Below, one piece after another: positions 32,250 through 44,590 of a stretch of 64,000 bases of DNA. The position numbers were made by a program, and so were the translations under genes. The DNA comes from Platycnemis pennipes. Taxonomy: Eukaryota > Arthropoda > Insecta > Odonata > Platycnemididae. Every line of letters starts with the position of its first letter. Position 1 is the stretch's first letter. The notes beneath the pieces are model-generated. The model was not told where the DNA came from. It saw only the letters and a program-made list of their open reading frames with translations, and ran no database searches. Where the stretch lies: contig OW121849.1 in NCBI GenBank assembly GCA_933228895.1, positions 41,324,354 to 41,388,353 on the forward strand. Reading direction: 5' to 3'.

Positions 32250-32862
32250 AAAAATATAAACGTTACAAAATCACGAAGAAAAATTGGCTCTTGGTCTTGT
32301 TATCATTCTAATAATTACTTTAAAATTCATCAAATTAATCTTAATTCTACTAATTCTAATTAATTACTTTCAACTAACGAGAAAGTAAAATGTCCGTAGA
32401 AACGGTTCTATGTTTCCATTCTTATTCTAGACTCTAATACTATTTCGTACACATCATATTCCACCAGGATTCAACCCCAAGGTCGGTCCCATTGGTGATG
32501 TTAAAGTTCACCAGATACTAAGTCCAACGGCTAATGGAATACACACGAGGTATGGTGAGCTAATACTACGTAAATTTTCATGCCATAAAGGGTTTTTCAC
32601 AGACATCTGGAATCCAGATAATTCTAGAGCTTTAACATTAGCTTTATGTGGCATCAGAGCCTGGACCTGAACCTTCGAATCTAAAACCTCCCGCAATTAT
32701 CCCAACGTCAGTCTCACTGGACCATCATCACAAGTTACACTTCTAAGGAGATTTTTAGCTGTCTCAGTGAGGTATATTTCATAATAAGATATTTTAAGTA
32801 GAAAAAAGTGTAAACATTCATTACTTACAACAATTTGTAGTGGATGATCCATGTATGAACAA
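32250..32862. other. Spacer with weak SINE-like head near 32640-32720 (minus)
   Basis: The minus strand has GATTCGAAGGTTCAGGTCCA, an imperfect B box, without the shared SINE body. No gene recognised. Confidence 0.3.
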
Positions 32863-32864
32863 CC

Positions 32865-33033
32865 AATTATCCCTTTATTACTATGTAGATACTAACCACC
32901 TAGTTGCATGTGATCCTATTTTCTAACATGTCTCCATGCAGTAGCCTAGTTGCAGGTAAATAGTGCCTGTTTGGTGATCTTAACTCCCAGTCACACACCC
33001 TCGTGGTATTTCACAGGGTATTATGTAAATGTA
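32865..33033 (+). mobile_element. LINE-B 3' UTR fragment, plus strand
   Basis: It contains TTTGGTGATCTTAACTCCCA, CACACACCCTCGTGG and a final CAGGGTATTATGTAAATGTA, the same order as the copy at 9230-9410. Confidence 0.85.
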
Positions 33034-33034
33034 C

Positions 33035-33640
33035 TTTAAATTGAAACGCTTTTTCGGTTACCAGGCTGTATAGAGAAAAAGATAGCATAAAATTGCTACC
33101 TGACTTATTAAATGAGATAAGATTTTATTCTCCAAGTAACAGAATTGCGTTTTTATGTTATATGACTGCTCACATTCGGTTGTCCCGTTAATCTTAAAAG
33201 TCAATACAATGACAAGTAAGACAACTTAGCTTTGTTCTGCAAAACCTTTGTTCCGGCTGGCAGGCTATTCTCGCTTGCATCAAATTCAAGGATCGCAAAC
33301 TATCGAGGAAACCAGGGGACTCCCGAGTCCCGATCAAAGCGAACAAGTTTCTCTCGGAGGAAATTTTTCTATTGTGCTCGTTTATTACTAAGTAATAAAT
33401 TTTAGCAATAACTCATCAACACTCTTAGAGATAAAAAATAAATTTATCTGTCGAGGGAAATGGTCATAATCTGATGGTGAAAAATCCTTTGCCCCACAGA
33501 TACAAATATGAATCACAACAGAAAAGAATGGAAGGGGCGGAGCAAGGGATGTGATGGGAATTGAAAGATAAGTGGTCAAATACGGAGAAGTGAGAAAGTG
33601 AATCGAACGGGAAAAAAGTTAATCGAAAGTGAGAGGGTAG
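33035..33640. other. Spacer, no recognised gene
   Basis: Overlapping minus frames at 33388-33579 and 33464-33667 show no motif. Confidence 0.35.
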
Positions 33641-34830
33641 GTACGAGCACAACGAGGTCAACGCCACTGTACCTAAGCGTAGCTAAGGAACCCAGATCCG
33701 TAACAGAATGTAAACAGTCATAAACACCTCTCCCAGATCCGCCCTGAACACCCAAGTCCTTTCCCGGTATCAACTTCCCGGTCCGTTCCCGAAACTCCCT
33801 CCAAGAGCACCCCCTTCTCCACCCTTCAGGGCACACAATCGCGACCAAACCTCTTATTCGGGCCCCGACAACAAGGGAGACTTGGAGATAAAATCGTCTC
33901 GCCTTTTCGGGGGGAGGTGAGTGCGTGCGTGCCTATCCGTTTGTGTGTGTTCTTCGGTCCGCAAGCCCTTTTATACCGGAAAAGGCTTTCGGGCGTCTCT
34001 CGTCTGCAGCCTCGGCTGCGCTGCGTGGCGTTCCCCTTAGTGGAAGGTGGGTTGGGGAGATGTGGGGATTTGGATTGCGTGTGTGTGTGTGTGTGAGTGG
34101 GTGGGAGGTAAGAGGTTGGTGGAGAGCGGAAAGGGGTGAGTGAAGCGGCAGAAGGGTTTCCAGGCGTGACGGAGGGTTGAGAAGGTCAGGACTGAGGGCG
34201 AGCCTTGCATAAGAGCCGTGTTGCAGACGGTGCGGACAGGGGGAAGGGGGTGGGGGGGGTGAGAGAGTCGGTAAGGGGAAGGAGACCCGTGGGTGATGGT
34301 GGGGTTGGTAGGCCCTCGGAAAAGAGGTAATAATGGACGTCTTATGTGGAGGAGGAGGCGGTTTCTAAGGAAGGGGAGGCATTAGGAGTGGGAGGTTGAA
34401 TTTTCAGAGAGAGATTGGGGAGTTTGAGATGTGTGGTGGTGGTTTCGGGAAGAGGGGGGAGGGGGACCGAGCAACGGTACCTTGGCTGGACCCGGCGGGG
34501 GTCAACTTGACCTTGGGCGAAAGGGTCTCAAGGTCAGGAAGTAAGGAAGGAGAAATATATTACGTTGGAAAGGGAGGGGGGAGGGGAGTCTTGGAAGGGA
34601 AAGGATTGGGAGATTCTCCGCGAAGCGGTGCTGCCTGGGTAACGGATAGGAAGAGTGGGGGGAATATCGAATTGGCTCGAGGAATGAAATTCGACTTTAG
34701 TCACAGAATGGTGATTCGACTGCGCTCGTCCACCCGCCCTAACTCTTTACCATCGCATTTACGTAGCCAAATCTTCGATTACAGGCGGGCAAAAATTCAT
34801 TTTAATACACGTAATACATATTAGGTGTCA
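33640..34830. other. Largest GC-rich island, G-skewed, with (GT)n run
   Basis: A strongly G-rich plus strand spans about 33900-34680, with a GT dinucleotide run at 34078-34096 and G runs near 34240-34260. The plus frame 34396-34824 (142 codons) and 33925-34143 (72), plus 33576-33848 on the minus strand, have no recognised domain. CCTTTTATACCGG near 33970 resembles a TATA box. A promoter with first exon is the best functional guess. G-quadruplex potential is another property. Confidence 0.4.
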
Positions 34831-34831
34831 G

Positions 34832-36150
34832 GTACCCCAACGTATAAGGTGATACTGCTCCATCAATGAAAATATGTTTTAACTATCTTGAAATAGATCT
34901 TAAAATAAAGGTTAAATAAGGTTGGCTATAATATAACTTCAAATAACATGACTTAATGCTAAGTTAAATCCCTTATAGAGACAATCACTTCCGTCACCGA
35001 GGTAATTGTCAGAGTCCCACACTACAATGGTACCCAGTACCGCAGAAAGATTCAAATGATCGTTCATTCCCCAACCAATTCGAGACCACAACAACTTCAA
35101 GACTTCCTACACCACGATATCTAAATAAAAGAAATTTACTTGGACATGAAAATGAAATTGCTCATTTGATTAATACGGGTTACTGAAACAAACAGAAATG
35201 AAATTAAGACATTGGATGTTTTTCCTTCATTTTAGGATTTTAACGTGTCTGAATGAATTACTAATATGTATAAAGCATTCTTGTAGTATTTCTCAAAAGT
35301 TTCTTTGCATGCTGGATGAAAACTAGAAATTTTAATGTGGCGCAGGACACTCAGAAAGGACAGAAATACTCAACTATCCAGTGTCTGTATTTTCTATGCC
35401 GTACGACATAGTTCTTCGGTTCGATAACGATGCTTTCGATAATGAATGAAACAGATCGTAAATTTCACATCTAAGTAAGGCAAATTTCACATCATTTTTG
35501 AAATAAATAAATAATGGGCAGAAAAATGACAAGACCTCCACTCAAGATAGATAGCTAATGCCACAAATCAGAAGTGAGCTGTAAATTATAAGTTTAAAAC
35601 ATCGCAAGAATTACATTCATCCTTAAATTAGAAAACGATTAGCAAAATTAAGAGGTGAGTTGTGAGCAAAAATGCGATGCATGGTGAATGGAAAATGATA
35701 TGCAGTACCGTCGCAGAGGAAATAAGTGAATGAGAGGCATCCGCAAAAGAAACTTCCTGCAGGCGACAACGAAATTTGCATACTCATAAATCTACGAAAA
35801 AGAAAGAGACGATAAACATGCAAGCGTTAATTGCAGAGGAAAAATATGCAAAACATTCCGTTTAGAGTCTTTTAATAGGTGGACTTCAGAGGAAACGAAA
35901 GGAGAGTTACAAAAGCGATGAAAAAAGTTTTTCCGACGCAAAATATAAGTACTCTTAAATCATGTAAACAAGAAAATAATATTCCAGAACATGAAAGTCA
36001 TTTTACATCGATATTTTTATTTTCATTTCTAAACTGATCTGCGGGATGGCGAGAATATTAATAAACTGAGTCATAATAGAAATTCTGATGCTGGTCGTAC
36101 GGAAACAAGGAAAACTTTTTCATAAGCGGGCATACCATAACAAATATATT
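34832..36150. other. AT-rich spacer
   Basis: No gene or repeat recognised. Confidence 0.4.
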
Positions 36151-36151
36151 C

Positions 36152-36275
36152 TAGATCTACATCTACATCTACACGCTACCCTGCAAGCCACCGCGAGGGT
36201 GTGTGGCAGGGGGTGAAGATCACCAAGCATGCACTACTAACATTCAAACAAGCAACTATAGTGTCTCAGATAGGA
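36152..36275 (-). mobile_element. LINE-B 3' UTR fragment, minus strand
   Basis: A clear triple hexamer tail (GATCTACATCTACATCTACA) is followed by CGCTACCCTGCAAGCCACCG and GGGGGTGAAGATCACCAAGC. It is truncated after about 120 bp. Confidence 0.9.
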
Positions 36276-36279
36276 TGTA

Positions 36280-36895
36280 TACCCAAGAGAGGTACAGAAA
36301 TTCATTGGGTGAACTTTCTTTAGCCATCAGTAATTTATCCTGAAGCACATAAACGTAGCGCAAAGATTAATGACTTCATAATTGTGTACTCACAATGTAT
36401 TGATGATCAATGAAGAGACCAGAGAAGCTTATTTCCGAATATTCTTCCTCGATATTAATTATCAGAGCTGTCCTTACAAATAACAAAACCAAGCAATTTT
36501 CGGTTAGTTATTTATTCCACCTTCAATACGAGACATACAAAATTGCTAACAGTGTTGTTTCAAAGCGAATAAAAATTATTCTTCTCCAAAGAGGAAGCTG
36601 AAGACCCCTTAAAGGGCCGTCTATAAACTATATATTTTTACCAGCCCCTGCCTCTTTTTATTCTAAAAATATGGTAACCCTGAATCAGGATTCCACATGG
36701 GATGCTTACTCTGAATGTGCCTATACTATATCTACTGAAAGGTAAAACTTAATTTTGTAGTTGTAAAACATTTTGTGAGAGTGGAATGCAGTTATTTTAC
36801 TATATTTTCGAAAATTTCCGTAAAATATCGGATTCACCAAGAAGGTCTTGGCATTCAAGTGATTTTTTTCTTTCACAAAAGTAAGGCACATTCAT
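36280..36895. other. AT-rich spacer
   Basis: Short frames only (36410-36601 plus and 36800-36991 minus). Nothing recognised. Confidence 0.35.
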
Positions 36896-36898
36896 CTT

Positions 36899-36966
36899 AT
36901 CACATCTATATAATACCCTGCGAGACACCGCGAGGACGCGAGACAGAGGATGAAAGATTATGCACT
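36899..36966 (-). mobile_element. LINE-B 3' terminus scrap, minus strand
   Basis: CACATCTATATAATACCCTG followed by CGAGACACCGCGAGGACGCG matches the UTR end with several changes. Confidence 0.7.
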
Positions 36967-37004
36967 CTTTGTTTGCAACTGGGAGGGACAATAAATGAAT
37001 AAAT

Positions 37005-37168
37005 TAAAACTTTGGTGAATTCCACACTATTAATATTATGTACTACTCGACCGATTTCGACCTCTTCCAGTCATTAAAAAGAGTGATAAAACTACATGCA
37101 TACGTAATAGGAGTGTGGACAACAAAGTTATGTTTCATTTATATAATGCCAAAATTCCACCAAGTTAA
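37005..37168. repeat. Imperfect foldback, Penelope-like
   Basis: TTTGGTGAATTCCACACTAT (37011-37030) pairs in two pieces with 37103-37119 (GTGTGGA end) and 37154-37168 (ATTCCACCAAGTTAA). Between them lies CGACCGATTTCGACCTCTTC, which resembles the Penelope-like 3' region on the minus strand. The arms are short and interrupted. Confidence 0.4.
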
Positions 37169-37188
37169 CTTGCGTACTATTACTAATA

Positions 37189-37440
37189 CATCTACATCTA
37201 CATAATACCCTGCAAGCCACCACGAGGGTGTGTGGGAGGGGGTGATTTCTCACCAAACATGCACTACATATCATGCATTAAGAAGGAATAGTATTAATAT
37301 AATAGTCAGAACAACACTATTTAAAAAAAAAGATACAAATTGCTAAGCAAACATGCAAAAACATTCTGTTAGTAGGGTTAGCTTTAAGTACTCATACCAA
37401 CATGCAGCTACCAATGCTATTCATTGCTACTCTCTACTAA
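37189..37440 (-). mobile_element. LINE-B 3' UTR, variant subfamily, minus strand
   Basis: The ACATCTACATCTACATAATA tail and UTR core are followed by AAGGAATAGTATTAATATAA, the block shared with 23421 and 58929. The copy extends about 250 bp. Confidence 0.88.
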
Positions 37441-37444
37441 TATT

Positions 37445-39305
37445 AGAGAAACAAGCCACTATTTCATTGAAACGTCTTAAATATAAAAGTCACGGGAAAC
37501 AAATGGTTAGTATCTTACTAGGTTACTAGCTATTATACTATTGAAAGAAATTTCTTTAAATATGATTTTCTTTATTTCCCTATGATGCATGTGTTTGCAA
37601 TGCAAAAACGCTTATATTGAAATCCACAGTCTTCTTTCTCCCATTAAATTTTAAAATATTACAAAATCTTCTAAATATTTCCAAAAGCTTAATGAACATG
37701 CTTTATCAGCATGAGGACATGAATATTGATATGGCTGATCCAAGCGTCTGTGTGCAGTTTTATAATTATGAACTCTTTAGCGTAGAACGTAACCTTTTTA
37801 TGGAAGCCAAATGCAAAGCATTACATATATTCAGTAACTGGGTCCAAAATGTGACAGTGGTTTGGTTAATCACCTAATTTTAGGTGAAGTTTGCAGAGAG
37901 TCACGGTGACGCAAAGAGATTAAGGATTCTTTTCAGCCATTCACATATTCCACTTCCACCAGCCACTTCCATTGAGCAGATTGTGGACACACGATTGGTA
38001 CTGCCTCGGCCACAAAGGTCCCTGGAACAAACGTTTCCCAGATGCGAGACAAAAATAAATATTGCAAACAAAAATATCACTTCTCCCACGATTGGGAGTA
38101 CCTTGGAAATAACCCAGGTAGGAAATCCCGCCTCGTAAATCTTCTTTTAAAAAAATAAACCCTTTTTTCCACCCTCCCAGTTCTTCTGTAGGAAACAACT
38201 AAGACTGTAGGCTCAGTCAAACCATTTCTCAACTCTTGACTCCCGTCCTCTGATCCGCTTTGGACGCCTCAGCGCCCTTGTGGGTAAACGGTAGGGCCTT
38301 TTCTACCGCGAGGTAAGAGGACCGGCTCTCTTCACCCACTATCTCTGCTTTCGGGCTCACACACGCGCACAGAGAACGGGAGGGAACGAAAGGTTTAGGT
38401 GAAGTCAGTGTCTCACGGTAAGTGTTTTCATAGATCCAAGAAAATATCTATCCAATCACTTTATTCATAACATAAATGCATGCAAGTAAAATGAGGAGGA
38501 AAAATTCATTAACTTACTTCCTGAAGCTGGAGAGATTGCTCTCAAAAGAATTGCCGGTTAATAGGCGTAGGTTCGAGATAAATAATTACGCACATCCTCT
38601 TCCTGCCAAGACATAACACCTTGCCAATCATTCAGTATTCTGTATATTTTTACACCTTTTAATTAATATGCATTGCGGGATCTTTCAGCTCATTCACACT
38701 AACTCAATAGGTATCCGAACTATGGACTTATTTCAGAGCATTAGGCCACCGCGCCGTTGCGATTATTGAATTGAATATTCAAATTGAAACTTACTGGTAC
38801 CACCATAAATAAATATTAGTTAAAAATCTTTTAACAAGCGGAATAGCATTAAGATAAAACCATTTTATTCCAACTTTTATACTCTCCGACCAGGATGAGG
38901 TTGTTTTGCATCCGCTAAGATAATTAATCAGGTTCTGAGTTGTATTAAAAATTAATAGTTTCCCAATGCACCGTTCATTCAAATGATTTTATTGCGCCAT
39001 TCATAATGACCCTTAGTTCCATAAGGTCATATAGATAGTTAACTAATGGATGAATATGATAAGGCTTTACAAAGGGCATAGCGGTTACAAAACCCTGGTT
39101 ACCGATTTTATTCAGATATTTTTCGTAGAATTTCATGAAAATTAACGTAGGAACATTAAATTAATTGATTTATAGAAATGACTTCCTAGTTAAAAACTAT
39201 TATATTACTTTGTATTAACTATAATGACATTTAAAGCTATCATTTCGGGTGTCTCGAGGCTCAATGCTTAATAATTCCTACGGGGTGGCAGTATTGTGGC
39301 TCTTA
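37445..39305. other. Spacer; SINE head near 38700-38765 (minus)
   Basis: The minus strand at 38700-38765 has GCGGTGGCCTAATGCTCTG (box A) and CATAGTTCGGATACC (weak B box). Elsewhere frames at 37617-37877 and 37884-38138 show no known motif. The patch at 38210-38400 is moderately GC-rich. Confidence 0.35.
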
Positions 39306-39309
39306 GTTT

Positions 39310-39370
39310 CATTTGGGTAGTCTACCACACACCTTTACGGTGGCTTTTATGGTGATATGTAGATGACGGT
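39310..39370 (+). mobile_element. LINE-B 3' terminus scrap, plus strand
   Basis: CTACCACACACCTTTACGGT, GGCTTTTATGGTGATAT and GTAGATGACG match the UTR end with decay. Confidence 0.6.
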
Positions 39371-39675
39371 GCTGACGGTGAACAGGGATGACTAATGTAC
39401 AATAAGTTTATTAGGCATAGAGTAACATCTAATATAATGTTTATCTACATCTTTCAGGTTTAAAATGCATTCATTAAACAGTAATTAAAACTTGCATTAA
39501 GATGTTCTCTACCTACTAAATAAAAAAGTCTCACGTTTCATTATTATGAATTATCCATGAATAACTATGCATATTCTGAACTCTAAAGTACTAAGCTACT
39601 TTAACGCAACCAACCCCAACATAGCGTTCTCAGATTTATTATCTTGATCTTGAATTCTCATTACTGTCTCATGAA

Positions 39676-39770
39676 TGAAGGGGCTTGATTTTCGGATCTC
39701 CTTCCGCGTCTATTCAATTTCTTACACAACATTTCGTTGGCGTTCCTGCTGGCCGCTTCAGGTCCACTCA
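39676..39770 (-). repeat. Single arm of the 42.1-kb foldback family
   Basis: GAAGGGGCTTGATTTTCGGA, CTTCCGCGTCTATTCAATTT and CTTCAGGTCCACTCAATTG match, in order, both arms of the foldback at 42100-42305. No partner arm is nearby. Confidence 0.65.
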
Positions 39771-39774
39771 ATTG

Positions 39775-40268
39775 TTATTACAAATATGGATATAGATTAT
39801 ATAGTTACTCTATCAGGTAGCATTCGTCAGGATTGGTCCATTCTGTTTAATATCCGTTTCCGCTCGCTATGGAGCGTGTAGCCATCTTGATGTTTTATGG
39901 TGTTTTAGCTATTTATATTGCTTCTTTTGTGATTCTAGGGAAAACGTGGCCTTCTTTTGTCAATTACTTTGTTTCGACGAACCCCATGTTGTGCGTGTGA
40001 TGATATATGAGACGCATGTAAAATCAATAAGTATTCATAGTTTATAACATTTCGAATGTTTTAGCTACTCGAAAAAAAATCGGGTCATAATATACACGAT
40101 TTTTTTAGTTTCAATACTTTTTGAATCACTTGTACATGGTAAGCTCCGAAAATTTTGTCATGCAATGATTGTTAGCATAACATAATTACTGTGGATAGGA
40201 CGTGGAACGTGAGGAAATATTGGTTGCACATACCCGGTGTCTTCTGCAGGAAATTCATGAATCATTCA
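39775..40268. other. AT-rich spacer
   Basis: Nothing recognised. Confidence 0.4.
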
Positions 40269-40269
40269 A

Positions 40270-40830
40270 GGGATGAGAATCATTTTACACCGCGGGGCTG
40301 GAGTGTCTGGTCGGCATTTCGCCTCCTAGAAACAGTCCCAGGGCCGACGGGGGCGGATGGTTGAGCAGGTTGTGGATCGAGACAGGGTGGTTGGCGGGCG
40401 GGGGTGCGTGGGGAGGGAGGGGTGGGACTGGAGAGGCGAGGAATGCGCCGCGCGACGAAACAGTTCCGGGTTCCAGCGCGGTCGGTGGGTCCCATTCAAT
40501 GGGCGCTCGGAGATGCGCATCCGGGAGACGCGTGTGCGGGGAATAAAAAAAGGTTTTCTTTTTTCTTCCATTTGCATCGCAGAGGAGAGCCATTATGCGT
40601 CGACATGGTGGGAAAAGGGTACGGGCCCAGAGGTGGTTCATCATGTCACGTAGCTCCGCTCGAATTTTCGGCAATCCTGAAGCATGGGAATCGAGGTGAA
40701 TTGTGTGTGTGTTAGAGCGGCAGCGCTGGAGGAAACCGAGGAATACTCCTCTTCGATTCTCACTCCCATGGGGAGAATTAAAAAAAAAATCCAAATGCCC
40801 ACAAATCACTGAGTTATATGTTACATTCAA
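40270..40830. other. GC-rich island with frames on both strands
   Basis: The minus frame 40285-40830 (181 codons, the longest non-RT frame here) is Pro-, Ser- and His-rich towards its end. It overlaps plus frames 40357-40653 and 40404-40715. Such mirrored frames are expected of CpG-rich G-skewed DNA. No domain is recognised, so coding status is open. Confidence 0.35.
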
Positions 40831-40831
40831 T

Positions 40832-42095
40832 GGAGCCCTTCGACATGTAGGACCTGCTGTCCAACGACACCAGTAGGTATTATTATTGCTAAAATATCTA
40901 GTAAATCGAAGCGTGTACTTTTCATTATTGTAGACTGATATATTAAGACTAAGTAATTAGCATGACTTATATGGTTAAATATGGAGGTAACTAAATACGA
41001 CTCACTTGGACTCTCAGGTGATTAGTTCTATGCCACCGACTTTCGTTCATATTGGTCTTCGCTCAAAAAAAAACTTTGTATTGCTTCATTTTGAGAGTGA
41101 AAATATTAAACGGAATCGCTCAGATATATTCCATACACTGGAAGACTTGTCTTATCCTCATTACAATAGATGTCATTTAAAAAATCAAAGGCAACTTTCC
41201 GCATTATTTGATGTATTCACATTTTCTTTCCTGGTGGTTTGGAGATGGCTCTGATGGATTGCTTCCATTCTGCTTCACCTCTACTGGGTTTTCTTGGATA
41301 CTCCCTTGTCTCATTTTTCTCTTCTGCATTATTTTCATCTCTTTAATTTCTTCATTATTTCCATCTCTTTCCATTTACAAATCCTGTTCTCTCATCCCTC
41401 CTCCAAACCTTCCCAGCATCGGCACCGGCAGAAAAATTGTCAAGGGGGTGCATTCAGTGCCGTCCCTGGGCCGCTAGTTTGCCAGATGTGGCAATTTATT
41501 AGTTTAGATTATTCTCAGTTGATGCTGCATTGGTTTCTGATTTGGTGGTTAGCTGGTTATTAACGTTTTTCACCGGTTATGCTTTCGTGTTTTGTGACTT
41601 TTACATCAATACAACAGTAGTTTTTTCTATTTGTTAATATTTGTTATGTATCATTTTTATAAATACACTGCTCCTATTTTAAATAACAAATATATTAGTT
41701 ATAATCATTTCCAACAATTTTACATGAGCCAGGAGGGTGCAAATAGCCCCCCGTTGCCCCTCCTCCCGGTGCCCATACTTTCTAGCATACTACCCTGTAT
41801 AACTACGTCCAGGTTTCCATCGCTCGTAATTACATGCGCACTCCACCAACTCTCTCATTTTAATCTCCTCTCTCTTTAGCTTAGTTTTTCCACAAATATT
41901 CTAAGAACTCCGAATTGACCAAGGAAGCCATAAAAACAAAGCCAAGGAAGCGATAAAACAATGGTCACGGGTTCAAATACAACCTTTAGCATGGATGTTT
42001 TGTGCGTCTTGGGACTCAATAATACCCTGAAAAACCGAATTTTACCACGTTCACTTCAAAAACATACTCCACTGTTCCCGTGAAGGCTTCCGCGG
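40832..42095. other. Spacer; SINE-like head at 41925-41990 (plus)
   Basis: CACGGGTTCAAATACAAC at about 41968 is a good B box, preceded by GCCAAGGAAGCGATAAAAC. The body is not recognised. Plus frames at 41006-41563 have no motif. Confidence 0.35.
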
Positions 42096-42099
42096 AGTC

Positions 42100-42305
42100 T
42101 CAGTACTGAAGAGGCTTGATTTCCGGTCTTCTTCTGCGTCTATCTATTTCTTGGACGATATTTCACCCGTGTTCCACTCTGCTTCTTCAGGTCCGCTGAA
42201 TTGACCAAAAGGCGACAGCTGGAACGTGGGCAAAATACGAGCATTGTCCGATAAATTGAATAGACGTGGAAGAAGGTCCTAAAATCAAGCCCCTTCTTTA
42301 TTCCA
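42100..42305. repeat. Old foldback element with ~95-bp arms
   Basis: The left arm starts GAAGAGGCTTGATTTCCGGT and runs to CAGGTCCGCTGAATTG. The right arm is its diverged complement, ending AAAATCAAGCCCCTTC. In translation the left arm's complement reads SGPEEAEWNTGEISSKK, in the style of Penelope-like 3' ends. Arm identity by eye is about two thirds, far lower than the 29161 foldback, so this one is older. Confidence 0.6.
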
Positions 42306-42309
42306 ATAG

Positions 42310-42605
42310 TATCGAAGTATCTGTCAATCAACCGGCAACAAAATTGACCATTTTATAGATAATTCTTTTCACTCTTCTTTAACTGTGATTCCACATACAG
42401 AATTGGGCAAATGAAAAGTTGAAAAATGATGATGAGGATGAGATGAAGAAAGGAATGAATGAGGAACATGATTTCACGGCCAAGATACAAGGAGTAAAGA
42501 TGAAGATGCAAGGGCCGTGGATCTTGGATCAAAAAGAGCGATCCCCTAGGACCAGCTTGCGCAATCAGAATAGAGGAAAGTACCGTTAGAAACGGTTCAT
42601 TCAAT
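42310..42605. other. Spacer
   Basis: The minus frame 42353-42604 (83 codons) has no recognised motif. Confidence 0.3.
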
Positions 42606-42607
42606 TA

Positions 42608-43080
42608 TCAATACCATGCCGAAAGGGGGAAGTGGAGGATGGGGCGAATCCCACACCCCCGAACGAAAAGGTTTTTCGGGGATGCCTCAACCCTCTGGAT
42701 GGAACACCAAATAAAAAAAAGAAAACTTCGGGGACGCAGTCATTTCCTCCCCTTCCCCAACGGCCTTGCCGGGGTTTTGGGATCCTAGGAGCGCACCAAG
42801 AAGGCCCTTCCTTCACCTGTCCCTTTAAAATCTCCCGGAGGAGAGCCGGGAAGCGGGTTTGACGGGGAAGGTGGGGATGGTAAGACCTTGCCCTTGAGCT
42901 ATAGTCGGAACCCTTCGCCGGCTCAGGTAAAAAAAAGGCCCTTGTTGCCGGAAGTTCACGAGATGTTACCATGGGGTCACCGGAAAACGTCGCCCCTAGG
43001 TAACCAGGACAGAGATAAGATCGGGGTGAAAACAGAAAGAAAAAGTTAGTTCTAAGGAGTGATAGCCTGAGACATAACAA
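42608..43080. other. GC-rich island, hypothetical minus frame
   Basis: The minus frame 42601-43080 (159 codons) is rich in Arg, Pro, Phe and Ser and overlaps a plus frame 42632-42862. No family is recognised. It is bounded by AT-rich DNA on both sides. Confidence 0.35.
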
Positions 43081-43084
43081 TAGA

Positions 43085-43390
43085 GTAACAACGTCAGTTT
43101 ACTTATGCCGTTGAAAGTACAGCTATCAATGAAAACATTCCTAATCCTCTGTTCAACCAGCAAAGTGCCGGCCTGGCAAGCATTAGATCGCGTATTGGAT
43201 TTTCACTACAGCTATTATTGTTTCGGTCGCCTTTGCTAAATACGAACATTATAATAGGTTAGATGGTGCGATGTAACCTTTGCAGTAGGAGAATGTCAAT
43301 CTAAATTATTAAATCTCGGTCCTAAAAATGCAGAACCCTTAGCGCTCAATCCAAGGATCGAAATTGATAAGTATATTGCAAGTTAAGAGC
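43085..43390. other. Spacer
   Basis: Nothing recognised. Confidence 0.35.
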
Positions 43391-43394
43391 GAGC

Positions 43395-43600
43395 GACGGG
43401 TGATATTCACAATCCAAGGTAAGGGCGCCGTTTCCTAACCATAAGACGTTTGCTATTTCCAAGAAGACCTACAAGTAGTCGTTTTTTGTACACAGCTCAA
43501 CTTGGATTCGGGTGGGCGTGTACGGAGAGACCACTTCAGGATTTGAACCCAAGAATTAGAACTAGTAGCCAGGCAGTTCACACGCTTGGTTTCAACGCCA
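43395..43600 (-). repeat. tRNA-derived SINE, minus strand
   Basis: The minus strand has CTTGGGTTCAAATCCTGAAG as a good B box, with a head from about 43600. The body is diverged but keeps GGAAACGGCGCCCTTACC. Confidence 0.55.
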
Positions 43601-43604
43601 ACGA

Positions 43605-44590
43605 ATAATGAATGAATGAAAAGAAAGGTTATAATTACCTACTTGCTTATCACCGCCCGGGGAGACATATTCAGCGCTATTTCTATCAAGGGTATGATTT
43701 TTTTCTGGCAACATTCGGATTTTTCAGTTAATTTGCTCGAAAATTTAAAGAAACGTTCGCCGCCTGTCAATGATTATTCCATCTACTGTAAAAATGCACG
43801 CCTTATAAAAGATATTGAAGAATTCCAATTTTCTAATACTGAATTTCTGTCATTTGTAACATTATTAAGATTATTTTCCGTAAGCCGAAGCTATTTTAGG
43901 AGAAAATTCATGAAAAAATAAAGAAAAAATGTTATGACCTTTAGACTAAAAGCTAAGTGCATATTATTTTTTTCTAGCATAATCAGTAAGATAGCACACT
44001 TTCATTGCATGGTGTGACTTTTGCAAATTGAGGCTAAATGTTTCTCTCGCTAAATTTATCCCTCTATTTTAGGCATCAAACCTCCAATAGTCATTTACGT
44101 CCAAATTTCCAGATTGAAGCACCTCAAAAAATTGAACTTGCAAATTTCCAGCTCATTGCACATGTGAGCGCAACATTCGCGCTCATTTGGAGTATTTGCG
44201 GCGTTCATTAAGATGCCCGTTACTTGCACGACTTCATCAACATGATCATTGACACATTTTTCAATGGTCACCTTGAAATATATATATTTTTTGTTGCTAA
44301 ATGCAGACGTTTTACATTGTCATCAGTCTGAAACATTGAATCCAGCCAATGAAAACCAACTTATGGATATAAAATATTATTAAATAACTCAACTAATACT
44401 CATAATACAACCCGGGATTGTCACCCTCTCCCGCAAATGGAACTCGTATTAAGTAATTTAACCTTTATTTACCCTGAAACAATTGGTTGAGCGCAACTAA
44501 GTGCACATGTTGGACAGAAAAGTTTTTAACTTCATTATTTTCTAATAACACTCTCCCTTAGAAGAGAAAAATTAATAAATTAAAGGTAAA
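43605..44590. other. AT-rich spacer; hypothetical plus frame 43616-43921
   Basis: A 101-codon plus frame starts MKRKVIITYLLITARGDIFS and ends in SRSYFRRKFMKK. It is not low-complexity, but nothing in it matches a family I know and no splice or promoter context supports it. The remainder shows no gene. Confidence 0.25.

Noticed and set aside
36152..36275. A SINE in its own right, based on the short UTR unit
   Set aside because: No Pol III promoter is visible; the same sequence is the 3' end of LINE-B in longer copies, so truncated LINE is simpler.
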